Below are positions 31,114-31,165 of a stretch of 31,165 nt of DNA, piece after piece. The position numbers and the translations under genes were made by a program. Within the stretch, counting starts at the first letter, position 1. Every line of letters starts with the position of its first letter. The notes under the pieces were generated by a model. That model was not told the DNA's origin. It did no database searches and saw only the letters and a program-made list of their open reading frames with translations. This DNA is from Kipferlia bialata (Eukaryota; Fornicata): positions 1 through 31,165 of the forward strand of contig BDIP01000113.1 of NCBI GenBank assembly GCA_003568945.1, written 5' to 3'.

Positions 31114-31165
<52 letters not shown>
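30881..31165. other. 3' flank ending in a long homopolymer C run
   Basis: No coding exon is supported here. From about 31117 to the end of the window the sequence is only C (about 49 bases), which looks like the end of an assembled contig rather than ordinary sequence. Confidence 0.8.

Overview
This window reads as nuclear DNA from an intron-dense, gene-compact protist. The best guess is a free-living fornicate metamonad such as Kipferlia bialata. That is inferred from style, not from a database match. Four things point there. Introns are very numerous and mostly 45-120 bases long. Almost every intron ends in a fused branch-point/3' splice motif of the form CTNAC..CAG, as known from Giardia and Trichomonas. 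All three standard stop codons are used. One large gene encodes CPxGxYC cysteine repeats of the kind common on protist surface proteins.

Left half (1-14.5 kb, minus strand): one enormous gene, open at both ends, with 60 visible exons that I could join in a continuous frame (about 2,870 residues). It is built from a higher-order repeat of about 470 residues. One 3.57-kb exon carries about two and a half of these units with no intron. The homologous units on either side are cut by an intron every 30 residues or so. A run of 197 Ns (14616-14812), bounded by G and C homopolymers, hides its 5' end and the 5' part of a plus-strand gene whose last exon follows.

Middle (15.4-22.0 kb, minus strand): a 25-26 exon gene for an unrecognised protein of about 775 residues with Arg-Glu-rich tracts. 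In this gene and the first one, the introns repeatedly contain a second, often diverged copy of the neighbouring exon end together with its splice site, displaced by 55-120 bases. I count more than twenty such 'splice-junction echoes'. Two of them would form in-frame extra exons. This is the most unusual pattern in the window.

Right half (22.0-31.2 kb), short genes in alternating orientation. The first (plus) is a reading frame whose first two exons match the N-terminus of the spindle-checkpoint protein BubR1/Mad3 (KEN box) and whose last three match Kti12 without its P-loop. It is either a gene fusion or an assembly join at a poly-C intron. Then come a PX-domain protein (plus), a small orphan (minus), an orphan with a C-terminal membrane segment (plus), the proteasome lid deubiquitinase Rpn11/PSMD14 (minus, complete JAMM motif), and a 364-residue orphan with an acidic N-terminus (plus). 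The 675-base spacer at 26.0-26.7 kb holds stacked hairpins and a possible U5 snRNA-like loop.

The genes do not form a pathway. Neighbours are housekeeping (proteasome, tRNA modification, checkpoint, PX trafficking) beside a giant repeat protein that is probably at the cell surface.
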